Positions 18,507 through 28,427 are shown, counted from the stretch's first letter. The stretch is DNA of 64,000 nt from Altericroceibacterium endophyticum (GCF_009827595.1 NZ_WTYT01000004.1:195317-259316); one strand, 5' to 3'. Notes: generated from the sequence alone by a model not told the origin. Program-made: numbers and translations.

Positions 18507-19661
18507 TTACTTAAAGCGGCCCCAGACGAATTTGCTGGAAAGCGCATAATTCCACACCGATCCCAGCACGATCCCCGCCAATGCGGCCAGTACCCAGTGA
18601 AACCCGCGAATCTGCAGCAGGCTGGCCACTGCGACATTGGCGAAAGCCCCCACCAGACAGGTCGCGCAGAAACCTGCCCAGCCCATCAAGATGGATCGGA
18701 AACCAGTCAGCTTCTGGTCCCGATAAGTGAGGAAATTGTTCAGCCAGAAATTGAACGTCATCGCGGCAATTGTAGCGGCGGTCTGTCCGACAGCGAAAAC
18801 CGTATGGCCGGCAATATAGAACAGCCACAGCACGGACATATGCACGCCCACACCCAGCGCCCCGACCGTTCCAAACAGCGCAAAACGCGTCGGAATGATC
18901 CGACCGAGATACCGTTCATACAGCCCGACGAGAAAATCGAGAACGACCGCTTCGTCCAATTTGCTTTCGCCCGAAAGTCGTTCCGCAAATTGCAGCGGGA
19001 ATTCGGCAATCCTGAGCCGCGGCTCTGCCGTTGCCAGAATATCCAGCAGAATCTTGAAGCCTATGCCGGACAGGCGGTGCGCCTGCCCGCGGAGCTGCTC
19101 CGAACGCATCAGAAAATACCCGCTCATCGCATCGGACAAAGGACTTCCGGTCAGTTTCCGGGCCAGCGCATTGGCGAGCTTGGACCCTTTTTCGCGTCCC
19201 TCGCTCGACAGGCCAGATGCGCTGGCGCCTTCGGCAAAGCGCGACGCAATCGCGATATCGGCATCGCCTGAACGCACGGCTGCGAGCATTTTAGGCAATA
19301 ATTGCGGATCATGCTGATGGTCGGCATCCATCACTGCTACAAAGGGTGCGGCAGTGGCGCACATCCCCTCGATCGCGGCACTGGCAAGACCGCGCCGGCC
19401 AATGCGCTGAATGACCCGGATGCGAGGATCCTGCAAAGCGAGCCGGCGAACCTCATCCGATGTGCCATCACCGCTATTATCATCGACAAACAACGCCTCC
19501 CAGCCAAAGGGGCCAAGTGCCTCCTCCAGCCGCGCGACCATGGGCGCGATATTTGCTTTCTCATTCAGCGTCGGCAGCACGATCGCCAGTTCGAGAGGTT
19601 TCGCCATCGCCGCTACAGCATCTGCAGAGGCTACGCTTAAATCGGTTTGCGTCATATCCAT
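18507..19661 (-). CDS. Polyprenyl-phosphate sugar synthase (GT2, Dpm1-like) fused to GtrA
   Basis: A 384-residue fusion. The N-terminal GT2 domain (about 22-245) has LAIVLPTLNEKANI, the nucleotide-binding FVDDNSGDGTSDE and the DADHQHDPQ metal-site motif of dolichol/polyprenyl-phosphate mannose synthases. The C-terminal GtrA part (about 255-384) has four hydrophobic helices, with FALFGTVGALGVGVHM and FNFWLNNFLTYRD. Function: load a sugar on undecaprenyl phosphate and help flip it. A natural partner is the GT39 transferase at 16943-18238. It lies 44 nt downstream of leuB, so recO-leuB-this gene may be cotranscribed. Confidence 0.88.
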   Translation of the reverse strand: MDMTQTDLSVASADAVAAMAKPLELAIVLPTLNEKANIAPMVARLEEALGPFGWEALFVDDNSGDGTSDEVRRLALQDPRIRVIQRIGRRGLASAAIEGMCATAAPFVAVMDADHQHDPQLLPKMLAAVRSGDADIAIASRFAEGASASGLSSEGREKGSKLANALARKLTGSPLSDAMSGYFLMRSEQLRGQAHRLSGIGFKILLDILATAEPRLRIAEFPLQFAERLSGESKLDEAVVLDFLVGLYERYLGRIIPTRFALFGTVGALGVGVHMSVLWLFYIAGHTVFAVGQTAATIAAMTFNFWLNNFLTYRDQKLTGFRSILMGWAGFCATCLVGAFANVAVASLLQIRGFHWVLAALAGIVLGSVWNYALSSKFVWGRFK

Positions 19662-19705
19662 GGCCTCCCGATTAAAGCGTATTCCTCAACAAATACTTAT
19701 CAACT

Positions 19706-20764
19706 TCAAAGCCTGTTAACCACTGCATCGCCCACTTCCCGGGTACTTGCAGAGCCACCAAGGTCGGCACCGAGCACGCCATCCGCAAGCGCTGCACTGA
19801 CGGCTTTCTCAATCCGCTGAGCGTCCTCTTCGCGGCCGAAAGAATGGCGCAGCATCATGGCGAGACTCAGGATCATGGCCATCGGATTCGCCTTGCCCTG
19901 CCCGGCAATATCGGGGGCCGAACCGTGGATCGGCTCATACATGCCCTTGGTGCCATACTCGGTCTGATCCTCACCCAGCGATGCCGAAGCAAGCAGGCCG
20001 ATGGAACCGACGCACATGCTCGCCTGATCCGACAGAATGTCGCCAAACAGATTGCCGGTCACGACCACATCGAACTGACCCGGATCGCGGACCAGCTGCA
20101 TCGCGGCATTATCAACATACATATGATTGAGCGTGACATCGGGATATTCGGCGGCGACCTCGATCACCACATCGCGCCATAGCTGGCTGGTTTCCAGCAC
20201 ATTCGCCTTGTCGACACTGGTCAGCCGTTTCTTACGCCCCTGCGCCGCGCGGAAAGCCACATGTGCAATGCGCCGCACTTCATTTTCGTCATAAGACATG
20301 AAGTCAAAGCCCTGCCGCAGCCCATTATCCAGCGTGCGGATCGCCTTTTCACCGAAATAGACATCGCCATTCAGCTCCCGCACGATCAGAATATCGATCG
20401 CCCGCGCGACTTCAGGACGCAGCGCAGACATATCTTCGAGTCCGGGAAACATGGTTGCGGGGCGCAGATTGGCAAACAGGCCCAGCGCCGCGCGCAGGCC
20501 CAGAATTGCCTGTTCCGGGCGCAAATGACGCTCCAGATTGTCGCAATCAGGATCACCCACAGCGCCAAACAGAATGGCATCTGCAGCTTTGGCAATCTCC
20601 AGCGTTTCGGGCGGCAGGGGATGGCCATGTTTCTTGTAACCCGCCCCGCCAACATCGGCCTCCAGCGCTTCGACACCCGGCAATGCCAGCGCATCCAGCA
20701 CCTTGCGGGCTTCGGTCATAATTTCAGGGCCAATGCCGTCACCGGCGAAAAACGCGATTTTCAT
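19706..20764 (-). CDS. leuB: 3-isopropylmalate dehydrogenase
   Basis: LeuB catalyses NAD-dependent oxidative decarboxylation of 3-isopropylmalate in leucine biosynthesis. The 352-residue protein has the [16 protein letters not shown] opening, the [21 protein letters not shown] substrate region, and [20 protein letters not shown] with the metal-binding aspartates. It ends with the NAD-binding [18 protein letters not shown] segment. Length and start match the family. It begins 1 nt after the recO stop, so the two are coupled. Confidence 0.96.
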   Translation of the reverse strand: MKIAFFAGDGIGPEIMTEARKVLDALALPGVEALEADVGGAGYKKHGHPLPPETLEIAKAADAILFGAVGDPDCDNLERHLRPEQAILGLRAALGLFANLRPATMFPGLEDMSALRPEVARAIDILIVRELNGDVYFGEKAIRTLDNGLRQGFDFMSYDENEVRRIAHVAFRAAQGRKKRLTSVDKANVLETSQLWRDVVIEVAAEYPDVTLNHMYVDNAAMQLVRDPGQFDVVVTGNLFGDILSDQASMCVGSIGLLASASLGEDQTEYGTKGMYEPIHGSAPDIAGQGKANPMAMILSLAMMLRHSFGREEDAQRIEKAVSAALADGVLGADLGGSASTREVGDAVVNRL

Positions 20765-20765
20765 A

Positions 20766-21374
20766 TCAGATCATTCGTCCCAAACGTTCTATCAGGCGTG
20801 TGCGCGCCGCCATAACATCGCCAAACCTGTCGGCAAGGAGGTAGTGGCCAATTGCCCCGCCCTGCCGTTCCATTATCGCCAGACTGGCGGCAAGATCACC
20901 GGTGGCGGTCAATTTCTGTTCTGCCTGTCCGCCATAGCCAAGCTCACGCAGCATCAGTCGCTCATACGCGCATAGCGCATCCACCCAGCCTCGTGCGGAG
21001 GGCGCATGGCAAATCGCATCCAGCAGCGCCGACAGCGCATCGAAGAGCGAGGGATAGCTTTGTCTTTCCGGCAAAACCGTCGCGGTTAAAGCGCAAACCC
21101 AGCCCATGGCTGCGGCTGGCAGCGGCTCCCCCAGCCACGGCCCGCGGCTTTGCAGCAATTCAAGCTTCCCAAAAGGAAGCTGGTTTTCTGACCGAAAGGA
21201 GAATTGACACTCCACCAGATTACCGGGGATCACCACAGGGCGCAGATGCCGCCCGCGCCCCCCGGCGATATAGGCTGCCACCACACCGCGATCGCGAGTC
21301 AGGAGGCGAGCAATCACGGCGGTTTCGCCATGAAATCGTGCAGCGATGAAGATGGCTGGCGCGCGAAACTGCAT
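20766..21374 (-). CDS. recO: DNA repair protein RecO
   Basis: RecO loads RecA at gaps as part of RecFOR. The 202-residue product starts at [20 protein letters not shown] and shows an N-terminal OB-fold-like region with [22 protein letters not shown] and [13 protein letters not shown], then a helical domain. The zinc cysteines of some RecO proteins are not evident. The ORF can be extended 11 codons, but the ATG at 21374 fits the family. It is divergent from the catalase gene and coupled to leuB. Confidence 0.9.
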   Translation of the reverse strand: MQFRAPAIFIAARFHGETAVIARLLTRDRGVVAAYIAGGRGRHLRPVVIPGNLVECQFSFRSENQLPFGKLELLQSRGPWLGEPLPAAAMGWVCALTATVLPERQSYPSLFDALSALLDAICHAPSARGWVDALCAYERLMLRELGYGGQAEQKLTATGDLAASLAIMERQGGAIGHYLLADRFGDVMAARTRLIERLGRMI

Positions 21375-21549
21375 CAGACCTCTGTGACGACGCCCCGGCG
21401 AGACCACAAGTGGGAAGGTGCCGAAATTGCTTTTTGTTTAGTTTAGCGGGCAATCTGCATTTATTAATTTATCCATGCAACCCAATAGCTTGTTTCATCG
21501 TTCACATCACAATCGGAGTAGATTTTACCCGCGGTGAAGGAGAGTGAGC

Positions 21550-23625
21550 ATGAGTGATTTCGAGCTGGATAAAGGCGGCGCCAACCATCAGAAGCCTGAG
21601 GGCAAAGATGATGTGATGACCACAGCGCAAGGCGCACCGGTCGCCGATGATCAAAACTGGCTGAAAGGTGGCCCGCGCGGCCCGAGCCTGCTGGAGGATC
21701 ACATTGCGCGGGAAAAGATCTTCCATTTCGACCATGAGCGCATTCCCGAACGGGTTGTCCATGCCCGCGGATACGGGGTGCATGGTACATTCGAATTGAC
21801 CAACCCCATCCCCGAACTGACCTGCGCCAGCATACTGGCAAGCGAGAAGGGCAAGAAAACTCCAGTTTTTGCGCGCTTTTCGACAGTCGCGGGAAGCAAG
21901 GGCTCACCAGATCTGGCGCGTGACGTGCGCGGTTTCGCAGTAAAATTCTATACCGATGAAGGCAATTGGGACATCGTCGGCAACAACATTCCGGTCTTCT
22001 TCATTCAGGATGCGATCAAGTTCCCAGATCTGATCCACGCCGCGAAACCCGCCCCGGATCGCGATTTTCCGCAGGCCCAGACCGCGCATGACAATTTCTG
22101 GGATTTCGTCTCACTATCCCCTGAATCGATGAACATGATCATGTGGATCATGTCTGACCGGACGATCCCGCGCAGCCTGCGTTTTATGGAAGGCTTCGGC
22201 GTCCACACTTTTCGCCTCGTCAATGAAAAGGGCGAGGCGAAATTCGTCAAATTCCACTGGAAACCCAAACAGGGCGTGCAATCGGTGGTCTGGAACGAAG
22301 CGCTCAAGATAAACGGCATGGACCCGGATTTTCATCGCCGCGACATGTGGGCCGCAATCGATTCGGGCGACTTCCCCCAATGGGACCTCGGCGTTCAGGT
22401 CTTCGATGAGGATTACGCCGAGAAGTTCGAATTCGATGTGCTGGATGCGACCAAGATCATTCCGGAAGAGGACGTACCGGTGCAGATTGTGGGCACCATG
22501 ACGCTGGATGCCAATGTCGAGAATTTCTTCGCCGAAACCGAACAGGTGGCATTCTGCACGCAGAACATTGTGCGCGGCATCGATTTTACCGAAGACCCGC
22601 TGCTGCAGGGGCGCAATTTCTCCTATCTGGATACCCAGACAAAACGGCTGGGCGGGCCGAACTTTACCCATATCCCGATTAACGCCCCGAAATGCCCGGT
22701 CCGCCATTTCCAACAGGACGGGCATATGGCGATGCAAAACCCCAAAGGCCGTGCCAATTATGAACCCAATAGCTGGGGCGGCGATACGGGCGTAGAACGC
22801 GGGCCGCGCGGCTGCCCGGTCAATGGCTTCACGAGCTATGCTGCCCCCATGGGAGCCACCAAAATCCGTGAGCGGTCGGAGACTTTCGCCGATCATTATA
22901 GTCAGGCCCGGCAGTTCTACATTTCGCAAACCGACATTGAACAAACCCATATGGCCGATGCGTTGGTGTTCGAGCTGTCCAAAGTGGGCCGGAATGATAT
23001 CCGGCAACGGATGGTCGGCCATTTGCTCCATATCGACAAAGGACTGGCGCAAGATGTCGCCGATGGGATTGGCCTGAAGGAATTGCCAGCAAAGCCGCCG
23101 GCTGCACGCAAACCGATCACCGACCTGCCCGAAAGCAAAGCCTTGTCGATTCTGAAAAATACCCCCGGACATTTCAGAGGCCGCAAAATCGGCATTTATA
23201 TCGGCGAAGGCGGTGATGCGGGAGTAGTCAGCGCTTTGAAGGCTGCTGCCAAGGATGAAGGTGCGACGGTGGAAATCATCGCCCCCCATGTCTCCGGAGC
23301 CAAACTATCGGATGGCAAAGTGATGGAAGCGGATGAAAAGATCGATGGCGGCCCGTCTGTGGTTTACGATGCCGTTGCCATTGTGATGGGGGAGGACGCT
23401 GCCAAAAAGCTGGCGCGCAACAAACCGAGCACGGATTTCGTGAATGACGCCTTCGCGCATTCCAAATTCATTGGCTACCACCCGGCTGTCAAACCGTTGC
23501 TGGAAGGCGCTGGCATTGCCAACCGGATGGATGATGGCGTCATGGATCTGTCTGGCAAAGATGCAGCCAAGAACTTCCTCAGCGCTTGCGGCGCACTCCG
23601 TTACTGGAAGCGTGAACAGGGATAG
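21550..23625 (+). CDS. katE: Large-subunit catalase (HPII-type)
   Basis: A monofunctional haem catalase that removes H2O2. The 691-residue protein has the catalase core (about 20-500) with the distal histidine in [14 protein letters not shown], the asparagine in [15 protein letters not shown], and the proximal haem tyrosine in [16 protein letters not shown]. It then has an extra C-terminal flavodoxin-like domain (about 545-690), the mark of large-subunit catalases such as HPII. The start is the ATG at 21550, preceded by GAAGGAGAG. A GTG two codons earlier is less suitable. It is divergent from recO and followed by an intrinsic terminator. Confidence 0.95.
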   Translation: MSDFELDKGGANHQKPEGKDDVMTTAQGAPVADDQNWLKGGPRGPSLLEDHIAREKIFHFDHERIPERVVHARGYGVHGTFELTNPIPELTCASILASEKGKKTPVFARFSTVAGSKGSPDLARDVRGFAVKFYTDEGNWDIVGNNIPVFFIQDAIKFPDLIHAAKPAPDRDFPQAQTAHDNFWDFVSLSPESMNMIMWIMSDRTIPRSLRFMEGFGVHTFRLVNEKGEAKFVKFHWKPKQGVQSVVWNEALKINGMDPDFHRRDMWAAIDSGDFPQWDLGVQVFDEDYAEKFEFDVLDATKIIPEEDVPVQIVGTMTLDANVENFFAETEQVAFCTQNIVRGIDFTEDPLLQGRNFSYLDTQTKRLGGPNFTHIPINAPKCPVRHFQQDGHMAMQNPKGRANYEPNSWGGDTGVERGPRGCPVNGFTSYAAPMGATKIRERSETFADHYSQARQFYISQTDIEQTHMADALVFELSKVGRNDIRQRMVGHLLHIDKGLAQDVADGIGLKELPAKPPAARKPITDLPESKALSILKNTPGHFRGRKIGIYIGEGGDAGVVSALKAAAKDEGATVEIIAPHVSGAKLSDGKVMEADEKIDGGPSVVYDAVAIVMGEDAAKKLARNKPSTDFVNDAFAHSKFIGYHPAVKPLLEGAGIANRMDDGVMDLSGKDAAKNFLSACGALRYWKREQG

Positions 23626-23655
23626 TCGGGCATAAGGCAGGCCAACATCCAAAGG

Positions 23656-23691
23656 ATGGCGCGCGGAGGATACCCTCTGCGCGCCATTTTC
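23656..23691 (+). terminator. Intrinsic terminator after the catalase gene
   Basis: ATGGCGCGC (23656-23664) pairs perfectly with GCGCGCCAT (23679-23687). An inner GAGG/CCTC pairing extends the stem, and TTTTC follows. It lies 31 nt after the catalase stop. Confidence 0.8.
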
Positions 23692-23761
23692 ATATCAGGT
23701 GATGGGCCATGTTGGACATTCTGCCCCTATGTCTGACAACAGAACTGGCTATATGGTGACC

Positions 23762-24232
23762 ATGACCGACCCAAACACCCCCCTTTCGGAAGCTCAGAAT
23801 CAGACCGATACAGCCCCGCCCAGCAAGGCGCGCTGGATCTTTGAAAGCGGCTGGCGCGGCCTGTGCCCACGCTGCGGCAAGGGGAAAATGTTCAAGAGCT
23901 GGCTGAAAGTTCAAGAGCATTGCCCGGAATGCGGGCTCGATTACCGCTTTGCCTCACCCGACGACGGCCCGGCCTTCTTCTCGCTCTGCATCATCGCCTT
24001 CCCGCTGACCTTTTTGATCGTCTGGTTTCAGGTGGCCTTCGATCCCCCGATCTGGGTGCATCTGTTCACCTCAATCCCATTGATGGGTTTTGGCTGCGTC
24101 CTGCCGCTACGCCCGATCAAAGGCTGGCTGGTCGCATCGCAATATGTGAACAAGGCGCAGGAAGCCGGAACAGGCGGCTTGTGGCAACAGCTGCACGGTA
24201 CGGATGATAAGAACGACAAAACCCCGCTGTAA
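23762..24232 (+). CDS. DUF983 zinc-ribbon membrane protein
   Basis: A 156-residue protein from the start chosen here (MTDPNTPLSEAQ). It has a zinc-ribbon (CPRCGKGKMFKSWLKV followed by CPECG) at about 36-60. After it come the FASPDDGPAFFSLCIIAFPL stretch and two hydrophobic helices, as in DUF983. The function is unknown; members often sit near cytochrome oxidase or RNA-processing genes in alphaproteobacteria. The frame is open further upstream (to 23699) with other possible starts, and no clear Shine-Dalgarno decides between them. Confidence 0.75.
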   Translation: MTDPNTPLSEAQNQTDTAPPSKARWIFESGWRGLCPRCGKGKMFKSWLKVQEHCPECGLDYRFASPDDGPAFFSLCIIAFPLTFLIVWFQVAFDPPIWVHLFTSIPLMGFGCVLPLRPIKGWLVASQYVNKAQEAGTGGLWQQLHGTDDKNDKTPL

Positions 24233-24235
24233 TCG

Positions 24236-24505
24236 CTACAGTGGAAGGGCTGCAGGTTCTTTAGCGCTTAATATGTAAGGGTCTCTCTGCGGATCGCCCC
24301 CATCCGCAGAGGCCATACGCGCCTTTCCCAAGACAAAACCGTGATAGGCCGAACACTCGGCTTTCAAAGCAATCGTATCCGCCTGCTTGCCGGGCGAAGT
24401 CGTCGTGCCTGCGCGCTAGATCGGAGGGTGCATACCACTCTGGCAGGGCTGCATCTGCCACTTCGATGGCCTCGGTTCATCGCACAAGCCGCTCAAGCCA
24501 GCCAT
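24236..24505 (-). pseudogene. Possible degraded ORF with one in-frame stop
   Basis: On the minus strand one frame runs from the ATG at 24505 for 29 codons to a TAG (plus 24416-24418). It then continues open for 59 codons to a second TAG at 24236-24238. The downstream part (containing PGKQADTIALKAECSAYHGF and GKARMASADGGDPQRDP) has a plausible protein composition but I do not recognise it. A different frame (24261-24461) is also open, so coding is uncertain. It contains the perfect inverted repeat at 24285-24311. It may be a relic, a recoded gene or chance. Confidence 0.25.
24285..24311. repeat. Perfect 10-bp inverted repeat
   Basis: CTCTGCGGAT (24285-24294) and ATCCGCAGAG (24302-24311) are exact reverse complements around a 7-nt loop. 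No T-tract follows on either strand, so it is not a typical terminator. It lies 53 nt past the DUF983 stop. The rest of the 24233-24715 spacer shows no other clear structure apart from the Shine-Dalgarno of the next gene. Confidence 0.5.
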
Positions 24506-24715
24506 ACAAACCCACGGTCCACCTAAGGCGTTCATGTATCAGCAAGGGTAAGCTGAACAACCGGGGGGTCGCATTCAGGTGCGGAGCGTATCTGCAGCTA
24601 TCACAAGACGGAATGAAACAAATTTGCCGGAAAGCCATTGGCTATCTCACACAGCGATCGAACGGATTGTGTCGCACAGTGAAGACCGGTTGTTTAAAAT
24701 TGAAGGAGAGCGTTA

Positions 24716-25594
24716 ATGAATGCCGTTTCCAATAATTCAAAAGTTCTGATGCTGATGGCCATGCTGGCAACGCCGATGTCAGTCGCGACTGCCCAGGCTC
24801 AGGAAGACTATGAGGGTGAAACATCAACAACGGTTTATGGCGAGCAGCTGCCCGATGAGGCGGAAATGACCGAAGGACCGGAAATTGAGGGCATTATTTC
24901 TGCACGCAGCGCCGACAAGCTGCAAATCACCAGTTCCGACGGCACCAACACCATCATCGCACTCACTGATGATACCCAGATCAAGGCCCGCGGCGGATTT
25001 CTGGGACTGAATACAGACAAACTGGCAACTGATGAACTTCTGAACGGTATTCCCGTCTCGGTCGAAACGATGCAATGGAATGGCGGCCTGGTCGCATCCA
25101 AGATCGACTTGAAGAACAAAGATCTCAAAGTCGCATCGATGATTCACAACGGCACCAATCAACGCTTCGCCGAACAGACTGCAGCAACGGAAGCTCTGCG
25201 CGGCCGGATGGGCGACATCGACAAATATAACGTCAAGAGCACTACCGATGTGCATTTCGACACAGGTAAATACAATCTGTCGCCGATGGCGAAAAACGCG
25301 CTATGCGCCACCGCCAGCGAAGCAGACCAGATGGATAATGCTCTGCTGCTCGTCGTAGGCTACACCGATTCCACCGGCAGCCTCGAAGTCAATCAGGCAT
25401 TGAGCGAAAAACGGGCTGGCCGGGTTGTCAATTATCTGCAGCAGGCCTGCGGCTGGAAGCCCTATCGCATGCTGACCCCGACCGGGATGGCTGAAGCGGA
25501 TCCGCTCGCCAGCAATGATACGCCCGAAGGCAAGGCACAGAACCGCCGCGTAACAGTGAATGTTTTGGTCAGCAAAGGCCTTGACGGTTTGTAA
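24716..25594 (+). CDS. OmpA-family outer-membrane protein with DUF5666-like N-terminal part
   Basis: A 292-residue exported protein. A signal peptide (about 1-28, ending at ATAQAQ-E) is followed by an all-beta region (about 50-145) with the pattern IEGIISARSADKLQITSSDG, reminiscent of DUF5666. The C-terminal OmpA domain (about 170-288) binds peptidoglycan, with DVHFDTGKYNLSP, VVGYTDSTGSLEVNQALSEK and NRRVTVNVL. It likely anchors the outer membrane to the wall. AAGGAGAG precedes the ATG. A terminator-like hairpin follows the stop. Confidence 0.85.
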   Translation: MNAVSNNSKVLMLMAMLATPMSVATAQAQEDYEGETSTTVYGEQLPDEAEMTEGPEIEGIISARSADKLQITSSDGTNTIIALTDDTQIKARGGFLGLNTDKLATDELLNGIPVSVETMQWNGGLVASKIDLKNKDLKVASMIHNGTNQRFAEQTAATEALRGRMGDIDKYNVKSTTDVHFDTGKYNLSPMAKNALCATASEADQMDNALLLVVGYTDSTGSLEVNQALSEKRAGRVVNYLQQACGWKPYRMLTPTGMAEADPLASNDTPEGKAQNRRVTVNVLVSKGLDGL

Positions 25595-25597
25595 GAC

Positions 25598-25632
25598 GAT
25601 GTGCGGGGTGGGTATCGTGCCCGCCCCGCATC
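25598..25632 (+). terminator. Terminator-like hairpin after the OmpA-family gene
   Basis: GATG-t-GCGGGG-t-GGG (25598-25612) pairs with CCC-g-CCCCGCATC (25620-25632), with one bulge and one mismatch. It is followed by TTAAATTT. It starts 3 nt after the stop codon. The U-tract is interrupted, so efficiency is uncertain. The following 250 nt up to ubiK contain no supported gene. Confidence 0.55.
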
Positions 25633-25887
25633 TTAAATTTACCCTTGGCCAGACTGTTCTGAGCTGAACAAAACCGCGCGGAATGGGCAAGCAAATGTGC
25701 CCAATCGAACGCAAGAATCTGGCATCAGGTCCAAAGACCTTGATACTGCCATAAATGGCTTGAGCTCAGCGCGTGAACAAGGCGCGCACCTTTAACCCCA
25801 AAGCACTTAGGGAAGTTACAGGGGCTTGTAGGCCTATCCAGCAGGACTTCCGGCGATATCAGCGCGGCAATCCCGTAATTTAGGGCA

Positions 25888-26142
25888 TCAGTCTTTGGAG
25901 GCGAGCTTGGCTTCCAGCTCTGCCAGTTTGGCTGAGACCTTTTCATTTTCTTCGCGTGCCTTGGCGGCCATGTCTTTTACGGCGTCAAATTCTTCACGCG
26001 AGACGAAGTCGAATCCACCAAAACCTTCTTTCATCCGTTCACGCGCGGTTTCCCGTGCTTCACGGGTCATACCGGCAAAAGTACCGGCCGCGCTGTTAGC
26101 GAGCTTCACGAAATCGGCGATAAGGGGATTCTGGCTTTGCAT
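25888..26142 (-). CDS. ubiK: UbiK-type accessory factor (BMFP domain)
   Basis: A small 84-residue coiled-coil protein of the BMFP/UbiK family, which in enterobacteria assists the ubiquinone-biosynthesis complex with UbiJ. It shows MQSQNPLIADFVKLANSAAG, a basic REARETARERMKEGF stretch and a C-terminal leucine-zipper-like coil (EFDAVKDMAAKAREENEKVS). It follows tspO by 49 nt and is probably in an operon with tlyA and tspO. Confidence 0.85.
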   Translation of the reverse strand: MQSQNPLIADFVKLANSAAGTFAGMTREARETARERMKEGFGGFDFVSREEFDAVKDMAAKAREENEKVSAKLAELEAKLASKD

Positions 26143-26191
26143 AGCTCCTATGTGGCCTCGATTTGCAGAATCGACAAGAGGGCTTTCACGC

Positions 26192-26746
26192 CTACAGCTC
26201 CACGCGCTCTACATTATTTGAGATCTGTTTCCCGTCGGCATGGGGGTTGAGCTGCATAAACTGCCAATTCAAGACCGTGGCAAACAGTACCCAGGCAAGA
26301 TAGGGCACCAGCAGAATTCCCGCAGCGACGCGTATTTTCCAGAACAATATCAGCGTCACCAGCACCATCACATCAATCGCGAACAACAGATATTGCGCAT
26401 AGGTGATCTGATGGGCCGCAAAAAACAAAGGCGACCATGCAAGATTCAGAGCCAGTTGCACCAGAAAGGCCGCAATGGCCCAGCCGCGCAGCCGTGCGCC
26501 CCACGCTGAACAGATGAAAGCGAAAGAAACGCCCATCATTATGTAGAGGATCGACCAGACTATCCCGAATGTCGCGGGCGGCGGGAACAGGTCCGGTTTT
26601 TGCAGCTCTGAAAACCACGGATTGTCCGCTGCACTGCCAGAGGCCTGCCCCGACAGGAATCCCAAGAGAACAACAGCCGGCACCAGAAAAAGCAACCAGC
26701 GAAAGAAGCTGGCGCGCAGTTGCTTGGGGGAAGCGAGACGATTCAT
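26192..26746 (-). CDS. TspO/MBR family tryptophan-rich sensory protein
   Basis: A five-helix membrane protein of 184 residues binding porphyrins or sterols. In Rhodobacter TspO modulates photopigment genes. Conserved marks are KPDLFPPPATFGIVWSILYI, LVQLALNLAWSPLFF and VPYLAWVLFATVLNW. I started at MNRLASPKQLR because the upstream codons look non-coding. It lies between tlyA and ubiK on the same strand. Members are common in sphingomonads. Confidence 0.9.
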   Translation of the reverse strand: MNRLASPKQLRASFFRWLLFLVPAVVLLGFLSGQASGSAADNPWFSELQKPDLFPPPATFGIVWSILYIMMGVSFAFICSAWGARLRGWAIAAFLVQLALNLAWSPLFFAAHQITYAQYLLFAIDVMVLVTLILFWKIRVAAGILLVPYLAWVLFATVLNWQFMQLNPHADGKQISNNVERVEL

Positions 26747-26834
26747 AGACGCTCCTGTCGATTCGACTGGAACGATAGTGACCGCAGCCCGTGATCCGCG
26801 CAATGGTCCAAAACAACCGGAACGGCGTTATCGC

Positions 26835-27581
26835 TCAGTCAGAAGTAGCATGGCGCGACGCGGAAATGAGAAATTCGACATTCCCCTCCGGCCCGGTAAT
26901 TGGACTTTCGACGATGCCCTGAACGCTCCAGCCGCCTGCTTCGACCCATAGACGGGTTTCCTCACAAACGCGCGCATGCAGGGCTGGATCTCGCACCACA
27001 CCGCCTTTACCGACTTCGCCGCGGCCCACTTCAAACTGCGGTTTGATCAGCGCCACAAGGCGGCATTCCGCCGCGGCCAGCTGTAACGGAACCTCCAGCA
27101 CCTTCTGCAGCCCGATAAAGCTGGCGTCACAGACCACCCAATTGCAGCCCATCGTAATATGGTCGGGGGTGAGAATTCGTGCGCTGGTCTTTTCCAGCAC
27201 CGTCACCCGGTCATCCTGCCGCAATTTCCAGGCAAGCTGATTGGTGCCCGAATCCACGGCGAACACGTGACGCGCACCCTTTTGCAGCAGCACATCGGTG
27301 AAACCGCCGGTGGAGCTGCCAATGTCCATCGCCACTGCATCAGCCGGGTCGAGATCAAAATGTTCAATGGCATGGGCCAGCTTCAACCCGCCGCGCGAAA
27401 CCCAAGGGTGATCGCGGCCCCGCACGTCGATATCGGCATCTTCGGCCACCTGCTGCCCGGCCTTTTCGATCTTGCGATCCCCGATATAGACGAGACCCGC
27501 CATCAACATGGCCTGCGCCCGTGCCCGGCTTTCCACATATCCACGGGACACAAGCAGCTGATCAATGCGTTGTTTTGCCAT
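26835..27581 (-). CDS. tlyA: TlyA-family 2'-O-methyltransferase / haemolysin-like
   Basis: TlyA methylates ribosomal RNA; older literature calls it haemolysin A. The 248-residue product begins MAKQRIDQLLVSRGYVESRA, an S4-like RNA-binding domain (1-60), followed by the FtsJ-type methyltransferase with DIGSSTGGFTDVLLQKGA as the SAM motif and VVCDASFIGLQKVL. The longer frame to 27641 overlaps the divergent lipoprotein gene, so the ATG at 27581 is preferred. It is probably the first gene of tlyA-tspO-ubiK. Confidence 0.9.
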   Translation of the reverse strand: MAKQRIDQLLVSRGYVESRARAQAMLMAGLVYIGDRKIEKAGQQVAEDADIDVRGRDHPWVSRGGLKLAHAIEHFDLDPADAVAMDIGSSTGGFTDVLLQKGARHVFAVDSGTNQLAWKLRQDDRVTVLEKTSARILTPDHITMGCNWVVCDASFIGLQKVLEVPLQLAAAECRLVALIKPQFEVGRGEVGKGGVVRDPALHARVCEETRLWVEAGGWSVQGIVESPITGPEGNVEFLISASRHATSD

Positions 27582-27646
27582 GGGGAGCCCATAGCGCCCA
27601 AAAGCTGCTTGAGCCAGCGCCACGCAAAGGCCAAAGAACACCGCAT

Positions 27647-28207
27647 ATGAAACAAAACCATTTCACTGCCCGCTTTTCCGCATTGTCGACGCTCGTGCTC
27701 AGCGCTGCGGTGCTGTCCGCCTGCGTGCCATCGGCCCCCGAACCTGTGGCACCGCCGCCCGCACCTGCCCCCACGCCTGCGCCCCCGCCTTTGCCGGAAC
27801 CCACACCGACCTATGAAAACTGGATGGATGCACCGCAAACACCAGGTGACTGGAGCTATCGCAGCAATGCGGCCGGATCGACCGCCTTGTTCGGTCCTGT
27901 TTCAGGCTCCCCGCTCGCTGTCTTCAGCTGCAATCGATCAAACCAGACACTCACCCTGTCCCGCACCGGACAAGCAACTGGCCCAGTGCCGGTGAATGTG
28001 CTGACCGAGACCCAAGAGCGTCTGGTAGAAGCCGTACCGACTGGCGGAACGCCGCCTTATCTCGCCATGCGCCTCAATGCGCGCGATCCCTTTCTTGAAG
28101 CGATCGCCTTCAGCAAAGGCCGCTTCGCACTTGAGGCGCCGGGCGAACCGACACTCTATCTGCCCGCATGGCCAGAGATCACCCGGGTGATTGAGGATTG
28201 CCGCTAA
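27647..28207 (+). CDS. Proline-rich lipoprotein of unknown function
   Basis: A 186-residue exported protein with a lipobox VLSAC (residues about 22-26), giving a lipid-anchored product. A Pro/Ala-rich linker of alternating PAPAP repeats follows (about 30-55), then a small beta-rich domain with NWMDAPQTPGDWSYRSNAAG and a conserved-looking DCR end. I know no function for the domain. The start at 27647 is set by the signal peptide; the longer frame overlaps tlyA. It is divergent from tlyA. Confidence 0.75.
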   Translation: MKQNHFTARFSALSTLVLSAAVLSACVPSAPEPVAPPPAPAPTPAPPPLPEPTPTYENWMDAPQTPGDWSYRSNAAGSTALFGPVSGSPLAVFSCNRSNQTLTLSRTGQATGPVPVNVLTETQERLVEAVPTGGTPPYLAMRLNARDPFLEAIAFSKGRFALEAPGEPTLYLPAWPEITRVIEDCR

Positions 28208-28427
28208 GCCGCGCAGCAGGCGGATCTTATCCAGCGATATGGTGAATTGCTCCGGCACTAAAAACGCATTGGCGCGGATTTGGGCCGGAGCGATCAATTC
28301 TGACGTGAAAAAACAATATTTCAAGCCTTGTCTTCGCGCGGTAAAGGGATGAAACATAAGCACAAGGCCAGCGGTGAACGCGGTCTTGGCCCCCGGTGAA
28401 GCGGCTGGGTCTTGGCTCTAAAAGCGC
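28208..28427. other. Spacer after the lipoprotein gene
   Basis: About 220 nt without a supported ORF, leading into the hyper-Shine-Dalgarno mini-ORF. No clean promoter is visible, but any promoter for the 28428-28592 element on the plus strand must lie in this stretch. From 28593 to 28772, after the hairpins, there is a further spacer that should hold the ilvE promoter. A short palindrome GGGATTCCC (28761-28769) is next to the ilvE start. Confidence 0.4.
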
